Assembly (NCBI RefSeq): GCF_023150065.1
Contig: NZ_JAKLLN010000002.1
Location: 62,001 to 126,000, forward strand
Direction: 5' to 3'
Length of the DNA: 64,000 nucleotides
From: Zoogloea sp.
Lineage (GTDB): Bacteria; Pseudomonadota; Gammaproteobacteria; Burkholderiales; Rhodocyclaceae
Part shown: positions 50,501 through 60,877 of the stretch, piece after piece
How the letters are laid out: each line of letters starts with the position of its first letter
How positions within the stretch are numbered: the stretch's first letter is position 1
Program-made: the position numbers and the translations under genes
The notes under the pieces: model-generated
What the model was told of the DNA's origin: nothing
Database searches by the model: none
Seen by the model: the letters and a program-made list of their open reading frames with translations, nothing else

Positions 50501-51409
50501 ATGTCCGTCCAAAAACCGACTTTCCAGCAGATCATCCTGCGCCTCTCGAACTTCTGGGCCGAGCACGGCTGCACCCTGCTCCAGCCCTATGACATCGAAG
50601 TCGGCGCCGGCACCTTCCACACGGCCACCTTCCTGCGGTCCATCGGGCCCGAGCACTGGAACGCCGCCTACGTGCAGCCGTCCCGCCGCCCCAAGGATGG
50701 CCGCTATGGCGAGAACCCCAACCGCCTGCAGCACTATTACCAGTATCAGGTGGTGCTCAAGCCGTCGCCGGTGAATATCCAGGAACTCTACATCGACAGC
50801 CTGCGGGCGCTGGGCATCGACCCCAACGCCCACGACATCCGCTTCGTCGAGGACGACTGGGAATCCCCCACCCTGGGCGCCTGGGGTCTGGGCTGGGAGG
50901 TCTGGCTGGATGGTATGGAGGTCACCCAGTTCACCTACTTTCAGGAGGTCGGCTCCCTCTCCTGCAAGCCTGTGCTGGGCGAGATCACCTACGGCCTCGA
51001 GCGTCTGGCCATGTATCTGCAGGGCGTCGAGAACGTCTACGACCTGGTGTGGTCCATCGGTCCCGACGGCATGCCGGTCACCTACGGCAACGTCTATCAC
51101 CAGAATGAGGTGGAACAATCCACCTACAACTTCGAGCATTCCAACGTCGAGTGGCTGTTCCGCCTGTTCGGCGAGTATGAAGCCGAGGCCAAGCGCCTGA
51201 TGGCCGTGCCCCTGGTGCTGCCGGCCTTCGAGATGGTCATGAAGTGCTCCCACACCTTCAACCTGCTCGACGCCCGTGGCGCCATCTCCGTGACCGAGCG
51301 CGCCGCCTACATCGGCCGCGTGCGTGCCCTGGCCCGTGAAGTGGCCCAGGCCTATTACAACTCCCGCGAAGCCCTCGGCTTCCCGATGCTGAAGAAGGAG
51401 GCCGCGTGA
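50501..51409 (+). CDS. glyQ: Glycyl-tRNA synthetase alpha subunit
   Basis: 302 residues, the bacterial alpha2beta2 type. It carries the catalytic core: [83 protein letters not shown] and [23 protein letters not shown]. It activates glycine and charges tRNA-Gly with the beta subunit encoded next. The start [10 protein letters not shown] at 50501 is chosen; in-frame extension into the promoter gap is not conserved-looking. Confidence 0.97.
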   Translation: MSVQKPTFQQIILRLSNFWAEHGCTLLQPYDIEVGAGTFHTATFLRSIGPEHWNAAYVQPSRRPKDGRYGENPNRLQHYYQYQVVLKPSPVNIQELYIDSLRALGIDPNAHDIRFVEDDWESPTLGAWGLGWEVWLDGMEVTQFTYFQEVGSLSCKPVLGEITYGLERLAMYLQGVENVYDLVWSIGPDGMPVTYGNVYHQNEVEQSTYNFEHSNVEWLFRLFGEYEAEAKRLMAVPLVLPAFEMVMKCSHTFNLLDARGAISVTERAAYIGRVRALAREVAQAYYNSREALGFPMLKKEAA

Positions 51410-53493
51410 TGACCAGCGCGACCCTGCTCGTAGAACTGCTGACCGAAGAACTCCCGCCCAAGGCCCTGCCCAAGCTGGGCCAGGCTTTTTCCAATGGCAT
51501 CGTCGCCGGTCTCCGCGCGCGCGGGCTAGTGGTGGCCGATGGCGCCTTCCGCTGGTTTGCCACGCCGCGTCGCCTTGCGGTGACCATCTCCAACGTGGTC
51601 TCCGAGGCCACCGCCAAGGACGTGACCGAGAAGATCATGCCGGTCTCCGTGGCCCTCACCGCCGACGGTCAGCCCACCCCGGCCCTGAGCAAAAAGCTCG
51701 AGGCCAAGGGCATTCCCCTGTCGGCCGTGGCCAGCTTCGAGCGGCGCATGGACGGCAAGGCCGAAGCCCTGTTCTACACCTCCACGGTGGCCGGCGCGAA
51801 GCTGGCCGACGTGCTCGGCGGCATCGTCCAGGACGCCCTCAAGCAGCTGCCCATCCCCAAGGTCATGCGCTGGGGCGACGGCGACGCCACCTTCGTGCGC
51901 CCGGCCCACAAGCTGACCCTGCTGCATGGCGCCGACGTGGTGCCGGGGTCGGTGCTCGACATCCAGTCTGGCCGCACCACCAAGGGCCACCGCTTCATGA
52001 GCCGCGGCGACATCCAGATCGCCACCGCCGACGCCTACGAGCCGACCCTGCTGGCCGAAGGCAAGGTCATCCCCGACTTCGCCGAGCGTCGCGCCAACAT
52101 CGAGAAGCAGCTCGTCACCGAGGCCGGCCGTCAGGAAGCCACCCTGGGAGAGTACGCCGACCTGCTGGATGAAGTGACTGCCCTGGTCGAGCACCCCACC
52201 GTGTACGTGGGCGAGTTCGAAGCCGAGTTCCTGGCCGTGCCCCAGGAGTGCCTGATCCTCACCATGCGGGCCAACCAGAAGTACTTCCCCCTGTTCGATG
52301 CTGACGGCAAGCTGCTCAACCGCTTCCTGATCGTCTCCAACATGGAGCTGGCCGATCCGTCCAACATCATCACCGGCAACCAGCGCGTGGTGCGCCCGCG
52401 CCTGTCCGACGCCCGCTTCTTCTTCGAGCAGGACATCAAGGCGGGCCTCACCTCCCGCGTGGTCAAGCTGGATGCGGTGGTCTATCACAACAAGCTCGGC
52501 TCCCTGGGCGACCGGGTGCAGCGCCTGTCCATCGTGGCCCGCAAGGTCGCCGGCCTGCTCGGCGCCGACGAGAACCTGGCCAACCGCGCGGCACTGCTGT
52601 CCAAGGCCGACCTGCTCACCGACATGGTCGGCGAGTTTCCCGAGCTGCAGGGCACCATGGGCCGTTACTACGCCCTCGCCGAAGGCGCTGCGCCGGTGGT
52701 CGCCGAGGCCATCGAGCAGCACTATCGCCCGCGTTTTGCCGGCGATGCCCTGCCCGACAGCAACATCGGCCGGGCCCTGGCCCTGGCCGACAAGCTCGAC
52801 TCCCTGAGCGGCTTCTTCGGCATCGGCCAGATTCCGACCGGTGACAAGGACCCGTTCGGCCTGCGTCGCGCAGCCCTGGGCGTGCTGCGCATCCTCATGG
52901 AAGGGCCGCTGCCCCTCGACCTGGCCGAGCTGATCGCCGAGTCTGCCGCCAGCTTCCCGCCGGGGCGCCTCAGCGCCGAGGTGGCCGGGCCGCTCTACGA
53001 CTTCATGCTTGAACGCCTGCGCAACACCCTGCGCGACGCCGGACATGCCCAGGACGTCGTGGACGCGGTGCTGGCCCTCAAGCCGACCCGCATCGACCTC
53101 GTGGTGCCCAAGCTCGACGCCGTGCTGGCCTTTCAGCAGCTGCCCGAAGCCGCCGCGCTGGCGGCTGCCAACAAGCGCATCGTCAATATCCTCAAGAAGG
53201 CCGAGGGCGAGATCGGCGAGCCCGACCTGGCCCTGCTGGTCGAGGACGCCGAGAAGGCCCTGTTCCACGCCATCACCGACGTGGCTCCGCTGGCCCGATC
53301 CCACTTCCAGAACGAGGCCTACACCGACGCCCTGCGCGTGCTGGCCGGCCTGCGTGCTGCGGTGGACCGCTTCTTCGACGAGGTGATGGTGATGGCCGAA
53401 GAGCCGCTGATCCGTCAGAACCGCCTGGCGCTGCTCAAGCAGCTGGCCGGCCTGATGAACCAGGTGGCCGACATCTCCCGTCTGTCCGCCTGA
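51409..53493 (+). CDS. glyS: Glycyl-tRNA synthetase beta subunit
   Basis: 694 residues. The N-terminal [22 protein letters not shown] is diagnostic, followed by the HD-like and B3/4-like regions and a C-terminal anticodon-binding (DALR-like) domain. It pairs with GlyQ. The ATG at 51409 shares one base with the glyQ stop; a GTG one codon earlier is possible. gmhB starts 9 bases after its stop, so the cluster continues. Confidence 0.97.
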   Translation: MTSATLLVELLTEELPPKALPKLGQAFSNGIVAGLRARGLVVADGAFRWFATPRRLAVTISNVVSEATAKDVTEKIMPVSVALTADGQPTPALSKKLEAKGIPLSAVASFERRMDGKAEALFYTSTVAGAKLADVLGGIVQDALKQLPIPKVMRWGDGDATFVRPAHKLTLLHGADVVPGSVLDIQSGRTTKGHRFMSRGDIQIATADAYEPTLLAEGKVIPDFAERRANIEKQLVTEAGRQEATLGEYADLLDEVTALVEHPTVYVGEFEAEFLAVPQECLILTMRANQKYFPLFDADGKLLNRFLIVSNMELADPSNIITGNQRVVRPRLSDARFFFEQDIKAGLTSRVVKLDAVVYHNKLGSLGDRVQRLSIVARKVAGLLGADENLANRAALLSKADLLTDMVGEFPELQGTMGRYYALAEGAAPVVAEAIEQHYRPRFAGDALPDSNIGRALALADKLDSLSGFFGIGQIPTGDKDPFGLRRAALGVLRILMEGPLPLDLAELIAESAASFPPGRLSAEVAGPLYDFMLERLRNTLRDAGHAQDVVDAVLALKPTRIDLVVPKLDAVLAFQQLPEAAALAAANKRIVNILKKAEGEIGEPDLALLVEDAEKALFHAITDVAPLARSHFQNEAYTDALRVLAGLRAAVDRFFDEVMVMAEEPLIRQNRLALLKQLAGLMNQVADISRLSA

Positions 53494-53502
53494 GGGCCCG
53501 CC

Positions 53503-54036
53503 ATGAAGATCATCGTGCTCGACCGGGATGGGGTCATCAACTTCGACTCCGACCAGTTCATCAAGTCGCCGGACGAATGGAAGCCGATCCCCGGCTCCCT
53601 CGAAGCCATTGCCCGCCTCAACGAGGCGGGCTGGCGGGTGGTGGTGGCTTCCAACCAGTCCGGGGTCGGGCGCGGTCTCTTCGACATGGACACCCTCAAT
53701 GCCATCAACGAGAAGATGACCAAGGCCCTCGGCCAGGTGAGCGGGCGGCTGGATGCCATCTTCTTCTGCCCTCACGCGGCCGATTCAACCTGCTCCTGCC
53801 GCAAGCCCAAGCCGGGCATGTTCGTCGAGATCGCCGAGCGCTTCAACGTCGATCTCAAGGGCATGCCGGTGGTCGGTGACAGCCTGCGTGACCTGCAGGC
53901 GGGCATGGCGGTCGGTTGCAAACCCTATCTGGTGAAGACCGGCAAGGGCAGCAAGACCCTGCTCGACCCTGAACTGCCCGAAGGCACCGAGATCTTCCCC
54001 GACCTGGCGGCCGTGGTCGCGCACCTAACCGCCTGA
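53503..54036 (+). CDS. gmhB: D-glycero-beta-D-manno-heptose 1,7-bisphosphate 7-phosphatase
   Basis: 177 residues of the HAD superfamily. Motif I is VLDRDGVIN (Asp7, Asp9), and motif II is VASNQSGVGRG. The GmhB-specific zinc site is the run CPHAADSTCSCRKPKPGMF (Cys-x-His...Cys-x-Cys). It removes the 7-phosphate in ADP-heptose synthesis for lipopolysaccharide inner core. In the glyQS-gmhB-plsC cluster typical of betaproteobacteria. Confidence 0.93.
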   Translation: MKIIVLDRDGVINFDSDQFIKSPDEWKPIPGSLEAIARLNEAGWRVVVASNQSGVGRGLFDMDTLNAINEKMTKALGQVSGRLDAIFFCPHAADSTCSCRKPKPGMFVEIAERFNVDLKGMPVVGDSLRDLQAGMAVGCKPYLVKTGKGSKTLLDPELPEGTEIFPDLAAVVAHLTA

Positions 54037-54045
54037 GAGAAACCC

Positions 54046-54795
54046 GTGGTCCTGATCCGCAACATCCTGTTCATGGTGGCCCTGGCCATCTTCACGCCGC
54101 TGTATGCCCTGATCGGCATGGCCACCTTTCCCTTCGGTCCCAAGACCCGCCACAAGCTGATCCGCGGCTGGCCGCGCATCATGGCGTGGGTCATCAAGCA
54201 TGTGCTGGGCATTCCGTATCGGCTGATCGGCAGCGAGAACATTCCGGCCGGCCCGGCCATCATCATCTCCAAGCACATGTCGGCCTGGGAAACCATCATG
54301 CTCCAGGACATCTTTCCGCCCATGGTCTTCGTGATGAAGCGGGAGATCCACAAGGTGCCCTTCTTCGGCTGGGGGATCTCGCAGATGCCGATGATCGCCA
54401 TCGACCGCACCGCCGGCAAGGACGCCCTGGCCCAGGTGGAGTCCCAGGGGCGTGATCGCCTGGCCCAAGGTTTCTGGGTGACCATCTTTCCCGAGGGCAC
54501 CCGGGTGGCACCCGGCAGCAAGAAGCGCTACAAGGCAGGCGCCTCGTGGCTGGCCGCCCAGACCGGAACCCCCGTTGTGCCGGTGGCCCATAACGCTGGC
54601 GAGTTCTGGCCCCGCAATGCCTTCTTCAAGACACCGGGGGAAGTGGTGGTGAGTATCGGGCCGGTGATCGACACCACCGGCCTGAATGCCGAGCAGATCA
54701 ACGCCAAGGCCGAAGCCTGGGTCGAGGCCGAGATGCGGCGGCTCTTCCCTCACCACTATCGCGAGCTGCGCAACAAGGAGACCGCGGCGGCGTGA
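54046..54795 (+). CDS. plsC: 1-acyl-sn-glycerol-3-phosphate acyltransferase (PlsC family)
   Basis: 249 residues. It has an N-terminal membrane segment (MVLIRNILFMVALAIFTPLYALIG). Acyltransferase motif I reads KHMSAWE (HX4E rather than the common HX4D), motif III IFPEGTRV, and motif IV VPVAHNAG. It acylates lysophosphatidic acid to phosphatidic acid in membrane lipid synthesis. It uses a GTG start at 54046, and its stop overlaps the GTG of the next gene by 4 bases. Confidence 0.92.
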   Translation: MVLIRNILFMVALAIFTPLYALIGMATFPFGPKTRHKLIRGWPRIMAWVIKHVLGIPYRLIGSENIPAGPAIIISKHMSAWETIMLQDIFPPMVFVMKREIHKVPFFGWGISQMPMIAIDRTAGKDALAQVESQGRDRLAQGFWVTIFPEGTRVAPGSKKRYKAGASWLAAQTGTPVVPVAHNAGEFWPRNAFFKTPGEVVVSIGPVIDTTGLNAEQINAKAEAWVEAEMRRLFPHHYRELRNKETAAA

Positions 54796-55517
54796 GCACG
54801 GCTGCGGAGGCCCGCGAGATCGTTCTGGGCGGTCAGCGGGTGTCTTACCTGTTGCGTCGGAGTGCTCGCAAGACGCTCGGCCTGCGCATCGACCACCGTG
54901 GGCTGATTGTGGGTGTGCCGCTGCGCGCGCGCCTCGGCGACGCGGAGGCCTTCATGCGCAGCCACGCCGCCTGGATCATCGAGAAGCTGGAGGCCCGCGC
55001 CCGTTCCCCCCAGGCCGTGACGCCGCGGTTCCAGGCAGATGGGGGGGCCGTGCTGCCCTATCTGGGGCAGCCCTGCCGCCTGCGTCTGGGGCAAGGCAAC
55101 AACCAGATCCGCTGGCACGAGGCCGGAGACGTGCCGACGCTGGAGCTGGCTCTGCGCGCCGGTGCCGAGCCCCGTCTGCTGCTGCTCAAGGCCCTGCAGC
55201 AGCGTGCCCTGCTGCTGTTCGTCAATCGAGTTGAAGAGTTCTGTGCGCGGCTGGGGCGGCCGGCGCCGCCAGTCGGGCTGTCCAATGCGCGAACCCGCTG
55301 GGGCAGCTGCAGCAGTCGCAGCGGCATCCGCCTGCACTGGCGCCTGATACACCTGCCTCTGTCCTTGATCGATTACGTGGTGGCCCACGAGGTGGCACAT
55401 CTGATTGAAATGAACCACTCTCCACGATTCTGGTCCGTTGTTGAGTCACTGTATCCCGGGCATATGGCGGCCCGCCGCGCTCTTCGGGATGCCGCCGTCG
55501 CTCTTCCTCTCATCTGA
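54792..55517 (+). CDS. YgjP-like (DUF45) metallopeptidase-type protein
   Basis: 241 residues. The C-terminal zinc-binding motif is [19 protein letters not shown] (His199, Glu200, His203, with His209 nearby), preceded by [32 protein letters not shown], the hallmark of the YgjP/WLM-like family. The N-terminal ~80 residues are beta-rich. Bacterial members are poorly characterised; a peptidase role is inferred. GTG start overlapping plsC by 4 bases (GTGA), so it is co-translated. Confidence 0.88.
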   Translation: MSTAAEAREIVLGGQRVSYLLRRSARKTLGLRIDHRGLIVGVPLRARLGDAEAFMRSHAAWIIEKLEARARSPQAVTPRFQADGGAVLPYLGQPCRLRLGQGNNQIRWHEAGDVPTLELALRAGAEPRLLLLKALQQRALLLFVNRVEEFCARLGRPAPPVGLSNARTRWGSCSSRSGIRLHWRLIHLPLSLIDYVVAHEVAHLIEMNHSPRFWSVVESLYPGHMAARRALRDAAVALPLI

Positions 55518-55534
55518 ATCCAAGGATTACAGCC

Positions 55535-55936
55535 ATGCGTCTGCTCCACACCATGCTTCGCGTCGGTGATCTTGATCGCGCCATTGCTTTTTATACTGAG
55601 GTCCTCGGAATGCGCCTGTTGCGCCGCCAGGACTATCCCGAGGGCAAGTTCACCCTGGCCTTCGTGGGGTATCAGGACGAGTCTGAGGCCGCGGTGCTGG
55701 AGCTCACGCACAACTGGGGGGTGGATGGCTATGAACTCGGGACGGCCTACGGTCATATCGCCCTGGAGGTGCCTGACGCCTACGCAGCCTGTGAGGCGAT
55801 CCGTGTCCGTGGAGGCAAGGTCGTGCGGGAAGCCGGGCCCATGAAGCATGGCACCACGGTGATCGCCTTCGTCGAGGACCCGGACGGCTACAAGGTCGAG
55901 TTGATCCAGGCACGGTCTGATTCGCCGGCTCACTGA
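55535..55936 (+). CDS. gloA: Lactoylglutathione lyase (glyoxalase I)
   Basis: 133 residues. [46 protein letters not shown] is the classic GloA N-terminus. Metal ligands are visible as His5, Glu56 ([10 protein letters not shown]), His74 (YGHIALEV) and Glu122 (YKVELIQ). It isomerises the methylglyoxal-glutathione adduct to S-lactoylglutathione. The proteobacterial version is usually nickel-dependent. It lies at the end of the glyQ-gloA cluster. Confidence 0.95.
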   Translation: MRLLHTMLRVGDLDRAIAFYTEVLGMRLLRRQDYPEGKFTLAFVGYQDESEAAVLELTHNWGVDGYELGTAYGHIALEVPDAYAACEAIRVRGGKVVREAGPMKHGTTVIAFVEDPDGYKVELIQARSDSPAH

Positions 55937-55948
55937 GATCGGCTCCCT

Positions 55949-55969
55949 GGGGCGAGGGGCCTCCGCCCC
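55949..55969 (+). terminator. GC-rich hairpin after gloA
   Basis: GGGGCGAGG / CCT-C-CGCCCC stem with one bulged base, 12 bases past the gloA stop. No T-run, so it is a weak terminator or a Rho-linked hairpin separating gloA from the antiporter operon. Confidence 0.4.
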
Positions 55970-56007
55970 GCCTGCCATTCTGACTAACCCTCTTGATTTC
56001 TTGTTCA

Positions 56008-58917
56008 ATGCCGGCTGTTGTTCTCGTCCTCCTTCCTTTTCTCGGTAGTCTGCTGGCGGCACTGATGCCCCAGGACGCGCGCAATCGCGAATCCTGGCTG
56101 GGAATCGGTGTTTCGGTCGGTGGGCTGGTGATCTGTGGCCTGATGTTGCCGCAGATCGCCAGTGGCGAGGTTCTGCGGGCCGAGTTCGCGTGGTTGCCTG
56201 CAATCGGGCTGGATCTCGTGTTTCGGGTGGATGGGCTGGCCTGGATATTTTCGGTCCTGGTACTGGCGATCGGGGCGCTGGTAGTGCTGTACGCGCGCTA
56301 CTACATGTCACCGGACGATCCGGTTCCGCGTTTCTTTTCGTTCCTGCTGGCCTTCATGGGGTCGATGCTGGGCGTGGTGCTGTCCGGGAATCTGGTGCAA
56401 CTGGTCGTATTCTGGGAGCTGACCAGCCTCACCTCCTTCCTGCTGATTGGCTACTGGCATCATCGGGCCGATGCGCGCCGGGGCGCGCGGATGGCGTTTA
56501 CCGTGACTGCGGCCGGGGGGCTGGCACTGTTCTTCGGGGTAGTGATACTGGGCAACATCGTGGGTAGCTACGATCTGGACTTAATACTTGCGTCCGGCGA
56601 TCAGATCCGTGGTCATGCCTTGTACCTCCCTGCACTTGTGCTGATCGCACTGGGGGCGCTCACCAAAAGTGCGCAGTTTCCCTTCCATTTCTGGTTGCCC
56701 CATGCCATGGCTGCACCCACGCCGGTGTCGTCCTACCTGCATTCGGCCACAATGGTGAAGGCGGGGGTGTTCCTCCTGATTCGACTCTGGCCGGCGCTGG
56801 CGGGTACCCCCGAATGGACGTGGATCGTGGGGGGGGCCGGCGTGTGTACGATGTTGCTCGGGGCCTTCATCGCCATCTTCCAGCATGATCTGAAAGGTCT
56901 GCTGGCCTACTCGACGATCAGCCACCTCGGGCTGATCACCGTACTGATCGGCATTGGTGCCCCCATGGCCATCGTCGCGGCGATCTTCCACATCCTGAAT
57001 CATGCGGTCTTCAAAGCATCCCTGTTCATGACCGCAGGCATCATTGACCATGAGACGGGCACCCGTGATCTGCGTGTGCTGCGTGGGCTGCGTCATTCTC
57101 TGCCGGTCACCGCGACCCTGGCCATCGTGGCCAGCGGCGCGATGGCGGGTGTGCCGCTGCTCAACGGTTTCTTGTCCAAGGAGATGTTCTTTGCAGAGAC
57201 CATCCACGTAGGGGGCGACCGCCACTGGTGGATGTCGATTGCCGCCGTGGCGATGGGGATGTTCAGCGTGGCCTATTCGCTACGGTTCATATCCGTGTTT
57301 TTTGGAGAACCCAGTCAGGGGCTGCCGCGAGTGCCCCATGAACCGCCGCGGTGGATGCGCTTCCCGGTGGAACTGCTGGTGCTGACGTGCCTGGTTGTCG
57401 GCATCGCACCAGGCCTGAGTATCGAACCCTTGTTGCATCTCGCCGTGGTCGCGACGCTGGGGCCGGCGGCGCCCGCTTACGATCTGGCCCTGTGGCATGG
57501 CGTCAACCTGGCGCTCTTGATGAGTGTGCTGGCGCTTGTCGGTGGCTTGTTGGTTTATGTGGTGCTGCGTCGTTACTTCGGTTTGCAGCAGAGGCAGTTG
57601 GTGCCGGTGATCTACCGGTTCAACGGAGCCCAGACCTACGAGACCATCATGGCGCAGCTTACCCGTGGTGCGGCATGGCTCCTGCGCCGAGTCGGAACGC
57701 AGCGTCAGCAGCCCCAGCTCCTGCTGCTCATGCTGCTGTTGTTGCTGGTTCCTTTGATCCTCGCCGGTCCTCCACCTGAATGGACGGTCATTCCTGAACA
57801 GGCATTTGATCCGCTGTTTGCGCTCATGTGGCTAGTGGGCGCCGGTTCGGCGGTGGCTGGGGCATGGATGGCGAAGTATCACCGTCTGGCAGCGCTTGCC
57901 CTGGTCGGCGGGACAGGCATTGTCACCGCGGCAACCTTTCTGTGGCTGTCGGCGCCCGACTTGGCGCTGACGCAGTTGATGGTGGAAACGGTGACCACCG
58001 TGCTGATCCTGCTGGGGCTGCGTTGGTTGCCGCCGCGGCTGGAGTCGATCTCGGCCCCGGAGGAGGCTTCCTGGCGGGTATGGACGCGCCGGTCCACCGA
58101 TCTTGCGATTGCCTTGGGGGGCGGGCTTGGCCTGGCCGCGCTGACGTACGCCGTCCTATTGCACCCTGCGTCGGACTCCATTGCCGACTTTTTCCTGAGC
58201 AATGCGCTCACCGGTGGGGGAGGGAGCAACGTGGTCAACGTGCTGCTGGTGGACTTCCGCAGCTTTGACACTTTGGGTGAGATTACCGTGCTCACTGTGG
58301 TGGCGCTGACCGTTTACGCGTTGTTACGCCGTTTTCGCCCGGCGCCCGAGAGCGCAGGCGTTCCGCCGCAGCAGCGTTTCCTGGAGGATCCGGCTAACGG
58401 GCAGAGCCCGGCGGATCAGGCCAATACGGGCTATCTGCTGGTGCCCGGCGTTTATCTCCGACTGCTCCTGCCTTTCATGGGGGTGATCGCCGTTTACTTC
58501 TTCATGCGCGGCCACAATCTTCCGGGAGGGGGGTTTGTCGCCGGGCTCATCTTTGCTGTCGCCATTCTGGTTCAGTACATGTTGGCCGGCACCACCTGGG
58601 TCGAGAATCACATCAACCTGAGACCGCACCGCTGGTTGGGTCTCGGCCTGTTGCTGGCCTGCTTGACGGGCCTGGGGGCGTGGGTCTTCGGCCATCCTTT
58701 CCTGACGACCCACACTGCGCATGTGGAATGGCCGGTGGTGGGAGCACTTCATGTCCCGAGTGCCTTTGTTTTCGATCTTGGCGTGTTTGCGGTGGTGGTA
58801 GGTACCACCATGCTGATGTTGGTTGCCCTTGCCCACCAGTCGGTGCGCGCCCATCGTCAGCCCGGTGAGTCGGCTGCGGAGGAGCAGACTGAAGGTATGA
58901 AAGGTAAGGTGAGCTGA
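56008..58917 (+). CDS. phaA: Multisubunit Na+(K+)/H+ antiporter, fused subunits A and B (Mrp/Pha/Mnh)
   Basis: 969 residues. The N-terminal ~770 residues are MrpA, homologous to NuoL, with antiporter helices (LFFGVVILG; TKSAQFPFHFWLPHAMAAPTPVSSYLHSATMVKAGVFLLIRLWP; GLLAYSTISHLGLI). The C-terminal ~170 residues are the MrpB domain (VPGVYLRLLLPFMGVIAVYFFMRGHNLPGGGFVAGLIFAVAILVQYMLAG), so A and B are fused as in Rhizobium PhaA. With C-G it exports Na+ or K+ for protons. The ATG at 56008 is chosen over a TTG-preceded extension at 55993. phaC starts in the stop codon. Confidence 0.93.
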   Translation: MPAVVLVLLPFLGSLLAALMPQDARNRESWLGIGVSVGGLVICGLMLPQIASGEVLRAEFAWLPAIGLDLVFRVDGLAWIFSVLVLAIGALVVLYARYYMSPDDPVPRFFSFLLAFMGSMLGVVLSGNLVQLVVFWELTSLTSFLLIGYWHHRADARRGARMAFTVTAAGGLALFFGVVILGNIVGSYDLDLILASGDQIRGHALYLPALVLIALGALTKSAQFPFHFWLPHAMAAPTPVSSYLHSATMVKAGVFLLIRLWPALAGTPEWTWIVGGAGVCTMLLGAFIAIFQHDLKGLLAYSTISHLGLITVLIGIGAPMAIVAAIFHILNHAVFKASLFMTAGIIDHETGTRDLRVLRGLRHSLPVTATLAIVASGAMAGVPLLNGFLSKEMFFAETIHVGGDRHWWMSIAAVAMGMFSVAYSLRFISVFFGEPSQGLPRVPHEPPRWMRFPVELLVLTCLVVGIAPGLSIEPLLHLAVVATLGPAAPAYDLALWHGVNLALLMSVLALVGGLLVYVVLRRYFGLQQRQLVPVIYRFNGAQTYETIMAQLTRGAAWLLRRVGTQRQQPQLLLLMLLLLLVPLILAGPPPEWTVIPEQAFDPLFALMWLVGAGSAVAGAWMAKYHRLAALALVGGTGIVTAATFLWLSAPDLALTQLMVETVTTVLILLGLRWLPPRLESISAPEEASWRVWTRRSTDLAIALGGGLGLAALTYAVLLHPASDSIADFFLSNALTGGGGSNVVNVLLVDFRSFDTLGEITVLTVVALTVYALLRRFRPAPESAGVPPQQRFLEDPANGQSPADQANTGYLLVPGVYLRLLLPFMGVIAVYFFMRGHNLPGGGFVAGLIFAVAILVQYMLAGTTWVENHINLRPHRWLGLGLLLACLTGLGAWVFGHPFLTTHTAHVEWPVVGALHVPSAFVFDLGVFAVVVGTTMLMLVALAHQSVRAHRQPGESAAEEQTEGMKGKVS

Positions 58918-59258
58918 TGGAACTGGTGCTGGCGATTTCGGTGGGCGTGGTGTTCGGTTCAGGCATCTGGCTGATCCTGCGTCCCCGTACCTTTCAGCTC
59001 ATCACTGGGTTGATGTTGATGTCCTACGCGGTGAACCTGTTTATCTTCGCCATGGGTCGTCTGTGGGTGGGCAAGCCCCCGATCACGCCGACGCCCGATG
59101 TGGATCCGTCCCTGTTCGCGGATCCGCTGCCCCAAGGGCTGGTATTGACGGCGATAGTGATTGGCTTTGCCACCACGGCCCTCTATCTGGTGATGATGAT
59201 TGGCGCACGTGGACTTTCCGGCAGCGACCATGTGGATGGTGAGGAGCCTCGCCAGTGA
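58917..59258 (+). CDS. phaC: Na+(K+)/H+ antiporter subunit C
   Basis: 113 residues with three membrane helices, homologous to NuoK. Typical stretches are LAISVGVVFGSGIWLILRPRTFQLITGLMLMSYAVNLFIFAMGRLW and DPLPQGLVLTAIVIGFATTALYLVMMI. It overlaps the upstream gene by one base (TGATG) and the downstream subunit D by four. The gene symbol phaC is also used for PHA synthase; here it is the pH-adaptation operon. Confidence 0.92.
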   Translation: MELVLAISVGVVFGSGIWLILRPRTFQLITGLMLMSYAVNLFIFAMGRLWVGKPPITPTPDVDPSLFADPLPQGLVLTAIVIGFATTALYLVMMIGARGLSGSDHVDGEEPRQ

Positions 59259-60877
59259 ATTCCCTACATTGGTCGCAGCACCTCCTGGTGGTCCCCGTGC
59301 TGCTGCCGCTGATCGTGGGGGCCTTGCTGATTCCGGTCAATCAGAAGCGTTACGTGCTCAAGTTTTCCCTGGGCTTGGCCAGTTGCGTGATGCTGTGGGC
59401 CGTTGCCGTTGCTCTCCTGCTGATGGCGGACGGCGGCCATTGGCCTGCAGGCATTGGTGTTTACCTGGCGGCCAACTGGGTTGCGCCCTTCGGCATCGCC
59501 CTTGTCGTCGACCGGCTGACCGCGCTGATGCTGGTGCTTACCGCGACCATCGCCCTGGCGGTCCTCGTGTTCTCGGCGCGGCGCTGGGATCGGGTCGGGG
59601 TGAGTTTCCACTCGCTGTTCCAGTTCATGCTGATGGGGCTTAACGGTGCCTTTCTGACCAACGACCTCTTCAATCTGTTCGTCTTCTTCGAGGTCATGCT
59701 CGCGGCTTCCTATGGCCTGGTGCTGCATGGCTACAATCTTCGTCGCATCCAGGCGGGCATGCAGTACATCGCCATCAACCTGGCTGCTTCGTTGCTGTTC
59801 CTGATCGGGGTGTCGCTGATTTATGCCGCCACCGGGACGCTCAATCTTGCCGATCTTTCTGGACGGGTAGCGTCGCTCGGGCCACAGGATGCCTGGTTGT
59901 TGCAGATCGGCGCGACGGTGCTGGCCTTGGCCTTCCTGACCAAGGGGGCAATGTGGCCACTGGGCTTCTGGCTGCCCACTACGTATGCATCGGCTTCCGC
60001 TCCCGTCGGTGCGATGCTGGTCCTGATGACCAAGGTGGGGGTGTATGCACTTTTGAGGGTCTGGTTGGCACTTTTTGGCGAGGGGGCCGGCGCCCTCGGG
60101 CAGTTCGGGTTTTTCGCTCTGACCCTGGGTGGAATGGCGACCCTGCTGTTTGGTGCCATCGGCATGTGGGCCAGCCAGGATGGGGGGCGCATGGCTGGTT
60201 TTGGCGCTGTCATCTCCTCGGGCACGCTCCTGGCCGTGATCGGTCACTCTGGTAGCGGCGTGCTGGCTTCGGGTCTGTATTATCTTCTGGGCTCCACCCT
60301 GGCGATGGCGGCCTTCATGCTGCTGATTGAGCTCATTGAGCGCATCCGGCCGCCGGGTGCTGCGTTATTGGCGATCACCATGGAGGCCTTTGCCATCGAG
60401 GATAAGCCGGAAGACCCCGTCGGGGTGGGAATCCCCGGCACGCTGGCCTTTCTCGGTCTGAGTTTCGCTGCCTGTGCGCTGGTGATCGCCGGGATGCCGC
60501 CGCTGGCGGGTTTCGTCGCCAAGTTCAGTCTCTTTCACGCCTTGCTGGCGGCAGCGCCCGGGCCCGTGCCGGCGACAACCTGGCTGTTGATGGGGCTGAT
60601 GGTGGCTGGCGGTCTGGCTGCAATCATTTCGCTGATGCGTCTTGGGGTTCGGACATTTTGGGCCGCTGGCGTGACGATGCCCCGGCTGCAATTCACTGAA
60701 GCCATATCGATCGGTTCGCTGGTAATGCTATGTGTACTCCTGACGATGCAGGCGGGTAGCGTGTTCGACTATCTGAACCGTGCGACGGAAGGGCTGCTGC
60801 GCAGCAAGGACTACACTCAGCGCGTACTGGGCGAACCTCCTGTGCAGCGGGTGCCGGGCGCGGAGCTGCGGCCATGA
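59255..60877 (+). CDS. phaD: Na+(K+)/H+ antiporter subunit D
   Basis: 540 residues, about 14 helices, homologous to NuoM/NuoN. Conserved segments are NDLFNLFVFFEVMLAASYGLVLHG, IQAGMQYIAINLAASLLFLIGVSLIYAATGTLNLADL and LTKGAMWPLGFWLPTTYASASAPVGAMLVLMTKVGVYALLRVW. The catalytic Glu and Lys residues of the helix bundles lie within FFEVM and LMTKVGVY. GTG start overlapping subunit C by 4 bases. Confidence 0.94.
   Translation: MNSLHWSQHLLVVPVLLPLIVGALLIPVNQKRYVLKFSLGLASCVMLWAVAVALLLMADGGHWPAGIGVYLAANWVAPFGIALVVDRLTALMLVLTATIALAVLVFSARRWDRVGVSFHSLFQFMLMGLNGAFLTNDLFNLFVFFEVMLAASYGLVLHGYNLRRIQAGMQYIAINLAASLLFLIGVSLIYAATGTLNLADLSGRVASLGPQDAWLLQIGATVLALAFLTKGAMWPLGFWLPTTYASASAPVGAMLVLMTKVGVYALLRVWLALFGEGAGALGQFGFFALTLGGMATLLFGAIGMWASQDGGRMAGFGAVISSGTLLAVIGHSGSGVLASGLYYLLGSTLAMAAFMLLIELIERIRPPGAALLAITMEAFAIEDKPEDPVGVGIPGTLAFLGLSFAACALVIAGMPPLAGFVAKFSLFHALLAAAPGPVPATTWLLMGLMVAGGLAAIISLMRLGVRTFWAAGVTMPRLQFTEAISIGSLVMLCVLLTMQAGSVFDYLNRATEGLLRSKDYTQRVLGEPPVQRVPGAELRP

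Noticed and set aside
54250..54310. HX4E instead of HX4D in the PlsC protein as a sign of inactivation
   Set aside because: The KHxSxWE form recurs in PlsC-like proteins of related bacteria and the other acyltransferase motifs are intact, so activity is expected.
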